This document shows positions 42,614-51,251 of a stretch of DNA of 64,000 nt, piece after piece. The notes below the pieces were generated by a model that saw nothing but the letters and a program-made list of their open reading frames with translations, did no database searches and had not been told where the DNA came from. The translations under genes and the position numbers were made by a program. Position 1 is the stretch's first letter. The number at the start of each line of letters is the position of its first letter. This DNA comes from JAJZXY01 sp046706185 (GTDB taxonomy: Archaea > Thermoplasmatota > Thermoplasmata > Sysuiplasmatales > Sysuiplasmataceae), in assembly GCA_046706185.1 (NCBI GenBank), contig JBJKPR010000036.1, forward strand, positions 22,513 to 86,512, given 5' to 3'.

Positions 42614-43396
42614 CTATATCGGGATGCGCGTTCCGTCGGGGGCGAGCCTGAACCTGCCGAAATCCTCAGAACCCAGGAGAAAATCGCCGTCGAATACCGG
42701 GCCGTCCCTGCAGACCAGTTTTCCGTCGAGGCTGCAGGCGTCGCACACACCTATACCGCACTTCATGAATCGTTCGACGGAGTACTGGCCGGGGACGCCG
42801 AATTCCTTCGCCACCAGCGCTGTGCGGTACAACATCTTCTCAGGGCCGCATGCCATGATCTGTCCCACACCGCCTGAGGCCAGCAGCTCCCTGACAACAT
42901 CGGTGATGAAACCCCAGTGCCCCTTGCTGCCGTCGTCGGTGGATATGTGCAGCTCGGCACCCGAACCGGCCGCCCTCTGCTCGAAGAAGAGCTCATCACT
43001 GGACCTCGCACCGAAGGCTGCCTTCACTTCCGCCTTTGCAGAGGAGGGCTCGACTGCGGCTATCACGGACGCGATGCCCGTACCTCCTCCCACTATGAGG
43101 ACACTGTCCGACTTCACTTGAAAACTGTTGCCGTAAATCCCCCTGATGCCGAGCCTGGCACCGCTGCTCAGGGCGGCAAGCGCCTTCGTTGTCTCGCCTA
43201 TCGGCCTGAAAGTGAACCCCTTGCTGTCACCTGTGTAGGAGAGAGACATCGGAACCTCGTTGACGCCCGGAACCCAGACCATCACAAACTGCCCGGGGAG
43301 CGCTGGTGAGCTGTCATGGTACCTGATGGTCCATATCGAGGGCGATTCCCTCACCACTTCCGTGACCTCGACTATTTTCAGGCTACCTTCCTGCAA
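42614..43396 (-). CDS. pyrK: Dihydroorotate dehydrogenase electron transfer subunit
   Basis: 260 residues, FAD and [2Fe-2S] subunit of the type 1B dihydroorotate dehydrogenase, passing electrons to NAD. The ferredoxin-reductase fold shows PGQFVMVWVPG and VPMSLSY for FAD, IVGGGTGIASVI for NAD, and a C-terminal cluster site CGIGVCDACSLDGKLVCRDG with four Cys. Length and order are normal. Its start overlaps the end of pyrD by 14 bases, so both are translated from one mRNA. Confidence 0.94.
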   Translation of the reverse strand: MQEGSLKIVEVTEVVRESPSIWTIRYHDSSPALPGQFVMVWVPGVNEVPMSLSYTGDSKGFTFRPIGETTKALAALSSGARLGIRGIYGNSFQVKSDSVLIVGGGTGIASVIAAVEPSSAKAEVKAAFGARSSDELFFEQRAAGSGAELHISTDDGSKGHWGFITDVVRELLASGGVGQIMACGPEKMLYRTALVAKEFGVPGQYSVERFMKCGIGVCDACSLDGKLVCRDGPVFDGDFLLGSEDFGRFRLAPDGTRIPI

Positions 43397-44297
43397 TCCC
43401 GACCATCTCCCTCACGGATGAGAAACCCTCGGACTTCATGAACTCCTTCAGTTCTGCTACGGCACTGCCGAATACACCTGCCCCCCGCTCTGCAACTGCC
43501 GTTCCTATCTGCACGGCGCTCGCTCCTGCCATCAGGTATTCCGCCACATCCTCTCCAGTGTAGACGCCTCCAACGCCCACGACAGGCACCGAACAATTCC
43601 TGCTTATCTCGAACACTGCCCGCAGGCCGACGTATTTGACTGAGTGACCTGAAAGACCGCCGTAGACATTCGAGAGCACGGGGCGCCTGAGCCTTGCCGA
43701 TATGGCCATGGCCCTCACGGTATTGATTGCAACAATTGCATCGGCTCCCGCTTCCTCCGCCGCCGACGCAAGTACAGCGATGTCGGCCACGTTGGGAGTC
43801 ATCTTGGCCCACACAGGGATCTTGACAGCGTCCTTCACAGCCCCAACAACTGAGCGTATAAGGTCCGGGTTGCTTCCGACCTCCGAACCGAAGCCCTCGA
43901 CATGAGGGCAGCTGAGGTTCAGCTCTATAGCGTCAACGCCGTACCCCTCCATCGCTGCTCCGAGCGTTGAGAACTCTTTCGCATCCCCGCCGAAAATGCT
44001 TCCGACCGTGAGGACGCCTGCCTTCTTCGTCCTTGTGATGACATCGACAAAGTCCCTGATGCCTGGGTTGGGGAGCCCCAGTGCATTGAGCATTCCACCC
44101 TCGAATTCAAAGATTGTCGGGTTCCTGTACCCGTTCCTCGGGGAGGAGCCAATCGACTTTGTTACAACACCGCCCGCGCCTGAGTTATAGACGCGTATGA
44201 GCGAGCCTGAGGTCTCGCCAAGAATGCCACTTGCAAGAAGCGTCGGGTTTCTGAGCCTCAGCCCGCCAACATCCGTCTCGGTTGATGGTTCGCCCAC
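43383..44297 (-). CDS. pyrD: Dihydroorotate dehydrogenase, catalytic subunit (type 1B)
   Basis: 304 residues, FMN TIM barrel that oxidises dihydroorotate to orotate. Family stretches are LRLRNPTLLASGILGET (start), VVTKSIG, AIELNLSCPHVEGFG (about residue 120), PVWAKMTPNVADI, and the phosphate-binding GVGGVYTGEDVAEYLMAGASAVQIGTA split over about residues 240-265. The catalytic base of type 1 enzymes is a Cys, present in ELNLSCPH. The frame opens at TTG 44312; GTG 44297 lies about 28 bp after a TTAAAATA element (44321-44328) and is preferred. Confidence 0.94.
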   Translation of the reverse strand: MGEPSTETDVGGLRLRNPTLLASGILGETSGSLIRVYNSGAGGVVTKSIGSSPRNGYRNPTIFEFEGGMLNALGLPNPGIRDFVDVITRTKKAGVLTVGSIFGGDAKEFSTLGAAMEGYGVDAIELNLSCPHVEGFGSEVGSNPDLIRSVVGAVKDAVKIPVWAKMTPNVADIAVLASAAEEAGADAIVAINTVRAMAISARLRRPVLSNVYGGLSGHSVKYVGLRAVFEISRNCSVPVVGVGGVYTGEDVAEYLMAGASAVQIGTAVAERGAGVFGSAVAELKEFMKSEGFSSVREMVGIAGR

Positions 44298-44365
44298 GCT
44301 AAACCGTACCAACGATCATTATTTTAATTGTGCCCCGGACTGCACGAGTGCCTGCATGGCTGCCT

Positions 44366-45634
44366 TCAGGCTGAAACCATGACTGAGCCCGTTGTAAGAT
44401 GCATGCTCTCCAGGTTGTATATGGTAAGTATGACTTTCCCGCCCGAGTCGGTAAGGGAGTAAGCACCCCATGAAACATGCTGAGCCGTGCCCCCAGTCTG
44501 AGTCTGGGCAAGGGACGGGTCGTTTGTGACGTTCTGCAGCGAACTGAGGCTCGAGGAGAAAAACGATGCCCATGCAGAGGCATAGTCGCTGCTCACGGTC
44601 AGCGTTATTGAGCTGACAACGTTCATGCCCGCGTAGCTGCCTGTCTGGAATGACTGGTTGCTGTAGTACGATGTCGAAACAACTGCAGGGCCGCTGCCTG
44701 AAGCGGAGAAAGGCTGGCCCAGCAGTGATACAAGGTTCAGTGACAGTGCCGCACCATCCGATGCGTTTGTTGCCGTCAGCTGCGGGCCGTCCAGCATTAT
44801 AGCTCCGCCGCTCTGGTTTTCAATTATACTGCCGTCTTCAAAGACGAACTCCTGTGGGGTGTAGTACTGGTTGGGAACGCTGAGAGAGAGGGAGCCCCCC
44901 GCGATCAGCCCCTGCTGTACTGACTGGAAATGAGGCCAGCCGGGCGGTGCGGTATCCCCCAGCCCGTACGTCTGGACATATCCGTGATTGCCTGTGCCTG
45001 TAAGGGAGAAGGTGCCAAGGGCGTTGTCCGCGCCATAGCTTATGTACCATATATCCAGGCCGTTGCCGTTGGCATATATGTTGACTGTGTTGTGGTCCCC
45101 GTTCACCTTTATGATGAGAGTGAAGTTGTCAACAGAGGTGGTGCTGCCGACGTTGACATTGAAATGATTATAGGAACCGTTCAGGACCAGTGCGGATGTG
45201 TATCCAGGAGGCTGCGTGCCGTACTGTACTGCTCCGTTTATTCCGCTTGATGTGTTGTAGACAGTCTTGGAAGGAGTTGGGACATAGAGCGGCACACCTA
45301 GCGGAAATGATACAACAATCGACTGGGCATTGGAGAAGACAAGATGCCCCGTTGTCGGCGGTGCAAAGGGGGCGTATCCGTTTGATCCCATGATGAATGT
45401 GGAAGAGGCTGGAAGTTGCCAGCTCCCTGATTCAAGATTATAGCTCTGCAGCCTGAATTCCGAAAACTCTGTGTACACGGCGGACATGTGACTGAATTCC
45501 TGCTGCCTGACAGTGGAGGGGACGTAGCCTATGACATACAGATTGATGAAGGCAAGCACTATGAGCAGGACGAACATTGTGGCCACCGCTCCTGCTACTC
45601 CCTGGCGGTCAACGTGCAACCCCTTCCGCTGCAT
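44366..45634 (-). CDS. Exported surface protein with pilin-like N-terminal helix
   Basis: About 422 residues. A short basic head (MQRKGLHVDRQGV) is followed by one hydrophobic helix AGAVATMFVLLIVLAFINLYVIGYV. This is the layout of archaeal type IV pilin-like or pseudopilin proteins, although no clear prepilin peptidase site can be assigned. The remainder is a beta-rich, Gly/Ser/Thr/Asn-rich extracellular region with many N-x-S/T sequons and a motif-like DNFTLIIKVNGDHNTVNIYANGNG that suggests a right-handed beta helix. I know no function. ATG 45634 is chosen because a CTTAAAAAG box lies near 45662-45670 and GGAGAGGAGG lies closer; the longer frame reaches into the cysS promoter. Confidence 0.7.
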   Translation of the reverse strand: MQRKGLHVDRQGVAGAVATMFVLLIVLAFINLYVIGYVPSTVRQQEFSHMSAVYTEFSEFRLQSYNLESGSWQLPASSTFIMGSNGYAPFAPPTTGHLVFSNAQSIVVSFPLGVPLYVPTPSKTVYNTSSGINGAVQYGTQPPGYTSALVLNGSYNHFNVNVGSTTSVDNFTLIIKVNGDHNTVNIYANGNGLDIWYISYGADNALGTFSLTGTGNHGYVQTYGLGDTAPPGWPHFQSVQQGLIAGGSLSLSVPNQYYTPQEFVFEDGSIIENQSGGAIMLDGPQLTATNASDGAALSLNLVSLLGQPFSASGSGPAVVSTSYYSNQSFQTGSYAGMNVVSSITLTVSSDYASAWASFFSSSLSSLQNVTNDPSLAQTQTGGTAQHVSWGAYSLTDSGGKVILTIYNLESMHLTTGSVMVSA

Positions 45635-45762
45635 GAATGAGTTTTTAACCTCCTCTCCACTCTTTTTAAGGCTGCGGCGAAACTCTCGAAAGTGATAATC
45701 TCCGTCCAGAGGCACCTTGATTAATATAGCCCTGCATTCACATTTTGAGGCTGATAGGCACG

Positions 45763-47139
45763 ATGAGAATCTACGACACGATGTCAAAGGAGAAGGTTGA
45801 ATTCGTCCCTTTGAACGCACCGCGCGTCAACATGTATGTCTGCGGCCTGACAGTCTACGATGCCATGCACGTCGGTCATGCAAGGACGTTCGTCTCTTTC
45901 GACATCATCGCCAGGTACCTCAGGTCCATCGGATTTGATGTGAACATGGTTGTTAACATCACCGACGTCGAGGACAAGATCATCGCAAGAGCAGCGGAAA
46001 GAAACATACCGGCGCTGGAACTCTCAGGCGGATACGCAGCAGAGTTCAGGGAAGACATGGAATCGATGGGTGTGAAGAGTGTCACCAGATATGTCAAGGC
46101 GTCGGAGCACATAGGCGACATAATATCAATGGTCTCAGGGCTTGTGAAGGATGGTTACGCATACGTGATTGACGGAAGCGTGTACTTCGACATCGGCAGG
46201 ACGCACGACTATGGAAGGCTCTCAGGCCAGTCGATAGACCAGATAATAGCCGGGGCGAGAGTTGAGGTCGACGAGCGCAAGAGAAACCCTGGCGACTTCG
46301 CCCTGTGGAAGGCTGCAAAGAAGGGGGAGATAAGCTGGGAGAGCCCCTGGGGGAAGGGAAGACCAGGATGGCACATAGAGTGCTCCGCGATGTCGATGAA
46401 GTATCTCGGAAACACGCTCGACATACACGGCGGGGGGGAAGACCTTATCTTCCCGCACCACGAAAACGAGATACAGCAGAGCGAATCATTCACCCACACC
46501 ATCTTCTCAAGGTACTGGATGCACGTTGGCCTACTGAACACAGGCGGGGCAAAGATGTCGAAGTCGCTCAAGAACTTCAGCCCGGTCAGGGAAACGCTGA
46601 GGGAATATCCTGCCGAAACTCTCAGGTTCTACTTTGTAAACAGCCTCTACAGGAGGCAGATCGATTTCAGCAGCTCTTCCCTCGCCGAGAGCGACCAGGC
46701 GAGAAGGAGGCTCGAGGGTTACGTCCAGGCCGTTGCGGCAGCACAGGGAAGCGGCAGCGGAAGCGAACTTGCTGGAAAGCTACTTGGCGACTTCAAGCTC
46801 GCGATGGATGATGATTTCAACAGCAGGGACGCGGTTGCGTCACTTTTCACCAACCTGAAGGATGCGGCAAGGCTGTCTGAGGAAGGCAGGATCTCGGGCG
46901 AGGGCGCAGGCAGGATACTCGATGCGGTGCGATCCGTGAACAGTGTCCTTGGCATACTGAGAGAGGATGCTTTCATCAAGACAGAAGTCAGCAGCGAGAT
47001 AGTGGAGCTCATAGAGGAGAGGGAAAGCGCCAGGAAGGCAAAGGACTTCAGAAGGGCGGACGAGATAAGGGCGAAGCTGAGCGACATGGGCATAGTCATA
47101 GAGGACAGCGCTTCCGGGGTGAAATGGAGGAGGAAATAG
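45763..47139 (+). CDS. cysS: Cysteinyl-tRNA synthetase
   Basis: 458 residues, class I synthetase. HIGH motif is HVGHART (about residue 33), KMSKS motif is AKMSKSLKNF (about residue 265). Zinc ligands are seen as Cys in YVCGLTVYD, Cys in HIECSAMSMK, and the His-x3-Glu stretch FPHHENE. The anticodon-binding C-terminus ends basic (WRRK). A TTAATATAG box near 45720-45729 suggests a transcription start near 45750, so ATG 45763 is preferred to TTG 45745. tRNA-Cys lies 6 kb away. Its end is 4 bp from the end of the convergent GluRS gene. Confidence 0.96.
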   Translation: MRIYDTMSKEKVEFVPLNAPRVNMYVCGLTVYDAMHVGHARTFVSFDIIARYLRSIGFDVNMVVNITDVEDKIIARAAERNIPALELSGGYAAEFREDMESMGVKSVTRYVKASEHIGDIISMVSGLVKDGYAYVIDGSVYFDIGRTHDYGRLSGQSIDQIIAGARVEVDERKRNPGDFALWKAAKKGEISWESPWGKGRPGWHIECSAMSMKYLGNTLDIHGGGEDLIFPHHENEIQQSESFTHTIFSRYWMHVGLLNTGGAKMSKSLKNFSPVRETLREYPAETLRFYFVNSLYRRQIDFSSSSLAESDQARRRLEGYVQAVAAAQGSGSGSELAGKLLGDFKLAMDDDFNSRDAVASLFTNLKDAARLSEEGRISGEGAGRILDAVRSVNSVLGILREDAFIKTEVSSEIVELIEERESARKAKDFRRADEIRAKLSDMGIVIEDSASGVKWRRK

Positions 47140-47143
47140 CAGG

Positions 47144-48817
47144 TCACTCATGCGTGAAATAGAAAAGAGTTCCCTGCGAGTCCCTCTTTCTCGGGTTCAC
47201 GAAGCCGAACCGCTCGAACTGGACCGGGACGGACAGCGGTATGTCGGCAACGTTCTTCTCCGCAAGCCCCTTAACTGCCGTCCCGTCTGGCATTATAACT
47301 GTGCAGGGCACGTTCTCCTCTGCAGGAACCCACTGGATCCGCTGCAGATCCCTGTTCTCCCTTCCCCTGAACTCCGACTTCTCCCTTCCAAGCACCACAT
47401 TGCAGAAATCCTTCAGGCGCACTTCCTCCCCCTCAAATGAAGCCATGTCACCCGACGCTATCCAGACGCTTCCACCCGTTCTTATGCTTCTTCTTCCCTT
47501 CTCAGGATGGTCAGGATGGAGGTAGCTTTCCACTGTCACCTCCCCTCCGAGGCCCTCGACTGTGGTCTGCACAGGCTCATCGACGAAGAAGTACCTGTTG
47601 GCCTCAGGCTCCAGCAACCGCCTGTTTTCAGAATAAACCGAGTCTATCGGAACCTCGATGTCTGCAAGGCTCATGCCAAGACTGAGTATGAAATTCCTGA
47701 TTGCCTCGGGCCTGAACCCCCTGGCAGCAAGCGACTGGAGGCTCCATGTCCGCGGGTCCTCCCAGCTGGTGTACACTCCGCTGGCAACCTCGGCCCTGGA
47801 CTTGCTCTTGCTTATCTTGACGCCTTTGAGCCTGAGAAGACCGAAGTGCTCGAAGTCGGGCCCGCTGATGCCCATGCTGTCCCATATGAAATTCTCCATC
47901 ATGTCCTCCATGACGAGCTCCTTGCCACGGATGACATGTGTCATCTTCAGCTCTATGTCGTCAACGGCCCATGAGAATTCTAGCATCGGCCATACGCTGT
48001 ATCTGTTGCCCACCCGAGGATGAACCCTCGATGAGACCCTGCACAGGACCCTGTCCCTGAACGCCGGGTTCTTGTGCCCCATGTCAGTCCTTGCCCTGAG
48101 GACTGCCTGCCCTTCTGCGAACTTGCCCGCGACCATCATTTTCCAGTATTTCTCGTTCTGGCCGACGCTGTACGACCTGTGCTCGCACTCTTCGCCTTCC
48201 TCCCTCAGCCTGCGAAGCGTTTCTGCGTCGCACATGCACACGTACGCTATTCCCTTTCGTATGAGACGCTCTGCCCATGAATAGAAGACATCGAGCCTGT
48301 CCGATTTGTAGTAGACAGCATCCCACTTCACACCCAGCCACCGCAGCCCATCCTCTATGAGTCCGTACGACTCCATGTCCGGGAATTTCTCCTCGGAGCC
48401 GATCGTGTCGTCGAACACGAGCAGAAGCCTGCCTTTGTACTTCCTTGCGTACTCGTCGTTGAGTATGAACATCCTTGTGTTCCCTATGTGCGGCGCCCCC
48501 GAAGGGTACGGCGCGAGCCTGACAGTGAACCCAGTGCCAGCACCCTCAAGCTCCCTCAGTCTTGAGACGCGCTCCTTCTTCTCCCTTACGAGCATGCCGG
48601 GCGCGAGCCGCTGAAGCTCCACCTCCTGTTCGGTTGCGGTCAGAGTGTTCACCCTCCTGACCGCCTCATCGGCAAGCTTCATCACATCTTTTACCGGAAC
48701 GCCCTTGAGCCTTGCCATCAGCCTGCCCATTACAGATTTGACTTCTGCCGAGCCGCCGTGCGTGCACGCATTGTGCAGTGCGGCTATGAACGCCTCGTCG
48801 TCCTGGCTGTTTGCCAT
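47144..48817 (-). CDS. gltX: Glutamyl-tRNA synthetase, archaeal type
   Basis: 557 residues, archaeal/eukaryal GlxRS group. The HIGH motif appears as APYPSGAPHIGNTRMFILNDEYARKY shortened around GAPHIGN (about residue 105), and the KMSKS equivalent as KISKSKSRAEV (about residue 330). The C-terminal beta-barrel anticodon domain (from about residue 400) is the all-beta type found in GlnRS and archaeal GluRS, not the helical bacterial type. It charges tRNA-Glu and, in archaea, usually tRNA-Gln as well, as substrate for the amidotransferase. An AGAAACAACC/TTAAG-type A/T-rich box lies about 30 bp upstream of the ATG. Confidence 0.95.
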   Translation of the reverse strand: MANSQDDEAFIAALHNACTHGGSAEVKSVMGRLMARLKGVPVKDVMKLADEAVRRVNTLTATEQEVELQRLAPGMLVREKKERVSRLRELEGAGTGFTVRLAPYPSGAPHIGNTRMFILNDEYARKYKGRLLLVFDDTIGSEEKFPDMESYGLIEDGLRWLGVKWDAVYYKSDRLDVFYSWAERLIRKGIAYVCMCDAETLRRLREEGEECEHRSYSVGQNEKYWKMMVAGKFAEGQAVLRARTDMGHKNPAFRDRVLCRVSSRVHPRVGNRYSVWPMLEFSWAVDDIELKMTHVIRGKELVMEDMMENFIWDSMGISGPDFEHFGLLRLKGVKISKSKSRAEVASGVYTSWEDPRTWSLQSLAARGFRPEAIRNFILSLGMSLADIEVPIDSVYSENRRLLEPEANRYFFVDEPVQTTVEGLGGEVTVESYLHPDHPEKGRRSIRTGGSVWIASGDMASFEGEEVRLKDFCNVVLGREKSEFRGRENRDLQRIQWVPAEENVPCTVIMPDGTAVKGLAEKNVADIPLSVPVQFERFGFVNPRKRDSQGTLFYFTHE

Positions 48818-48892
48818 CGTATCGGTTTGTGATACTGCGGTTGTTTCTTAACCCTTGTGCCGCATGGGCTCCGGCTGCAACCACCGTGCAAA

Positions 48893-48901
48893 GCTAATAA
48901 A
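48893..48901 (+). promoter_or_regulatory. TATA box of the Hef helicase gene
   Basis: CTAATAAAC, centred about 27 bp before TTG 48924. It predicts a leaderless transcript that starts with UUG. Confidence 0.45.
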
Positions 48902-48923
48902 CGGCATTCCTTTCTACTTACCG

Positions 48924-50501
48924 TTGAAGCTGACATTCATAAAAGAAGGTGCGATTTCGGAAAGGCTGTACCAGGAGAACATAGCCGAGGTCGCATCGAG
49001 GGAATCCACTCTTGTCGTCCTGCCGACTGGAATGGGGAAGACGGTAATTGCGCTCAAGGTGATAGACAGGGTGCTTTGGACAGAGGGCGGAAGGGTCCTT
49101 TTCATGGCGCCGACGAAGCCGCTGGTTGAGCAGCATTTCTCGTTCCTGACTGAAAAGCTGCAGCTGCCGGAGGGCGAGATAGTGACCATGACTGGAGAGG
49201 TGAGCCCGGAACGCAGGGCGGAGTGGTGGAGGAAGGCGAGAATCGTGGTTTCGACGCCGCAGGTAGTCGAGAACGACATAAACTCCGGAGCAGTATGGCT
49301 CAGGGATTTCTCGCTTGTTGTGTTCGACGAATGCCACAGGGCTGTGGGTGACTACTCCTACGTCCACATTGCTGAGATCTACACCGCGGAAAAGGGGGAT
49401 GGGCTCGTCCTGGGCATGACAGCTTCCCCTGGCAGCGACCTGCTTGCCGTGGAAGGAATATGCAGGATGCTTGGAATAAGGAGGATTGAGGCACGGACAG
49501 AGGATGACCCCGACGTTGAACCCTATGTCCAGGACGTTGCTGTCAAGTGGGTTGAGGTTCAGTTGCCTGAGGCTCTCAGGAGAATATCACGCGCTCTCAG
49601 GAAAATGCTCGCAAGAAGGGTGGATGCGCTCAAGAGAATGGACCTGCTGCCAGAGGACTTCGGCGGCACGACACGGGAACTGCTTGGTGCCGGCAGGAGG
49701 ATAAGCGATGAGCTGGCGGCCGGTCACAAGAGCAGGGGGATGTTCGAGGCGCTGCGCATCCAGTCGGAGGCGATAAAGATTGCCCATGGGATTGACCTGG
49801 CAGAAACGCAGGCTGCCCACGCTCTCAGGCAGTATGTTTCGAAGCTCCAGGAGGAGGCAGGTGCAAAGAAATCAAAGGCCTCTGTTTCCATTTCCCAGGA
49901 TGAGCACTTTGTCGAGGTCGTCCAGATGCTTGAGCAACTCAGGGAGGAACATCCGAAAATGGCCAAGCTCAGGGAGACTGTTGAGCAGCAGCTGCTGAGA
50001 AGTCCAGGAAGCAGGATCATGGTTTTCACGCAGTACAGGGATACGGCCGACGCTGTCGAACGGATGACATCGTCGATTGCGGGAGCAAGACCCCTGAAGC
50101 TTGTCGGCCAGAGCGCAAAGGGGAGCAAGAAAGGGCTGAGGCAGAAGGAGCAGATTGATGTAATCAGCAGGTTCGCCGCGGGGGCGGCGAACGTGCTCAT
50201 AAGCACGTCTGTGGGGGAGGAGGGGCTTGACATCGCTTCGACTGACATGGTGGTCTTCTTCGAGCCTGTACCCTCGGAGATAAGAACAATTCAGAGGAAA
50301 GGAAGGACTGGAAGGCTGAGGGCGGGAAAGGTGGTTGTCCTGATCACGAAGGAAACAAAGGATGAGGGTTACTACTACTCCTCGAAGAGAAAGGAGAGGG
50401 CCATGAAGGCAGCCCTGATGAGCCTAAACATGTCTTTGCAGGGAAAGGCGCCAGTTCGGGCACAGGTTCCCGAAAAACAGAAGAAGCTCTTCGATTTCTG
50501 A
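48924..50501 (+). CDS. hef: Hef-type superfamily 2 helicase without nuclease domain
   Basis: 525 residues. It acts on branched DNA at stalled forks (FANCM/Mph1/Hef family). Helicase motifs are LPTGMGKTVIA (Walker A, about residue 36), APTKPLVEQHF, FDECHRAVGDYSYV (DECH, about residue 135), MTASPG, and in the C-terminal core VFTQYRDTAD, STSVGEEGLDIAS and IQRKGRTGRL. The insert typical of Hef lies between the cores. The ERCC4-type nuclease and HhH domains of euryarchaeal Hef are missing, as in Thermoplasma-type organisms. The last seven residues QKKLFDF match a PCNA-interacting QxxLxxF box. TTG 48924 begins right at the domain start (KLTFIKEGAISERLYQENI). Confidence 0.9.
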   Translation: MKLTFIKEGAISERLYQENIAEVASRESTLVVLPTGMGKTVIALKVIDRVLWTEGGRVLFMAPTKPLVEQHFSFLTEKLQLPEGEIVTMTGEVSPERRAEWWRKARIVVSTPQVVENDINSGAVWLRDFSLVVFDECHRAVGDYSYVHIAEIYTAEKGDGLVLGMTASPGSDLLAVEGICRMLGIRRIEARTEDDPDVEPYVQDVAVKWVEVQLPEALRRISRALRKMLARRVDALKRMDLLPEDFGGTTRELLGAGRRISDELAAGHKSRGMFEALRIQSEAIKIAHGIDLAETQAAHALRQYVSKLQEEAGAKKSKASVSISQDEHFVEVVQMLEQLREEHPKMAKLRETVEQQLLRSPGSRIMVFTQYRDTADAVERMTSSIAGARPLKLVGQSAKGSKKGLRQKEQIDVISRFAAGAANVLISTSVGEEGLDIASTDMVVFFEPVPSEIRTIQRKGRTGRLRAGKVVVLITKETKDEGYYYSSKRKERAMKAALMSLNMSLQGKAPVRAQVPEKQKKLFDF

Positions 50502-50504
50502 ACC

Positions 50505-51041
50505 TCAGCGGGAGCCCATGAAGCGCTGCTTCGCCCAGCCCATGATCCTGTCGTAGACATTAGGGTTAGTAAGGAATATCAGTATTGCCCCGCCTAGCGA
50601 CTGGACAATTGTGCTGAACACATAGGTGTAAATGGGCACATTGATGCCAAGGCCGATGCCGATGAGCTGGTCTGAAATGAAGGTCTTCTGCCATTCAGGG
50701 TAGTAGAGCACATAGTAGCACGCTGACCATGCTATTGCCCAGAAGCCCATGGATATGGACGCTATGCCAAGCGACCTTATCAGGAAAAGCCTGTACGCGG
50801 TCACGGCTGCGAAGTAGCCGGAGAACAGGCCAAGCGAGCCGTAAATCAGGAAGTAGTAGGCGAGGTTGTGGTAAGAACCAGGAAAGAAGACGTCTATCAG
50901 TCCTATCACTACACCAAGTGCAATGCCCAGCCAGTATCCAGCAGCGCTGTCGAATTTCCCGTAGTACCGCCAGCTCACGACGTTCAGCCACGAACCTGCT
51001 GCGTATGTCCGTCCCTGCTCCGCGCCCTCTGCCTCTCCCAT
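50505..51041 (-). CDS. Integral membrane protein of unknown function
   Basis: About 178 residues with four or five membrane helices: YWLGIALGVVIGLIDVFFPG, LAYYFLIYGSLGLFSGYFAAVTAY, LGIASISMGFWAIAWSACYYVLYY, and GINVPIYTYVFSTIVQSLGGAILIFL. Gly- and aromatic-rich helices are typical of small archaeal membrane proteins. No family is recognised. ATG 51041 is preferred over GTG 51050. A TTAAATAC element lies near 51128-51135. Its end is 3 bp from the end of the convergent hef gene. Confidence 0.7.
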   Translation of the reverse strand: MGEAEGAEQGRTYAAGSWLNVVSWRYYGKFDSAAGYWLGIALGVVIGLIDVFFPGSYHNLAYYFLIYGSLGLFSGYFAAVTAYRLFLIRSLGIASISMGFWAIAWSACYYVLYYPEWQKTFISDQLIGIGLGINVPIYTYVFSTIVQSLGGAILIFLTNPNVYDRIMGWAKQRFMGSR

Positions 51042-51251
51042 CGGTGCCACTCAACCGCATAATCCCGCACGCTGCAGGCACCTGAATGCCGCCCCGGCGG
51101 GATCTCAGCTTTTTCATTGAGAAAGGCACCGTATTTAATTCTTCTGAATGGAGGAGCCGGCTGCGGCATGCCACAGCGGGGGTATGGAATAGGTATTAAA
51201 CGGAACCTGGTTTAATGCTGATAGCACGCAGGGAACGGGAGACTGAAGACG

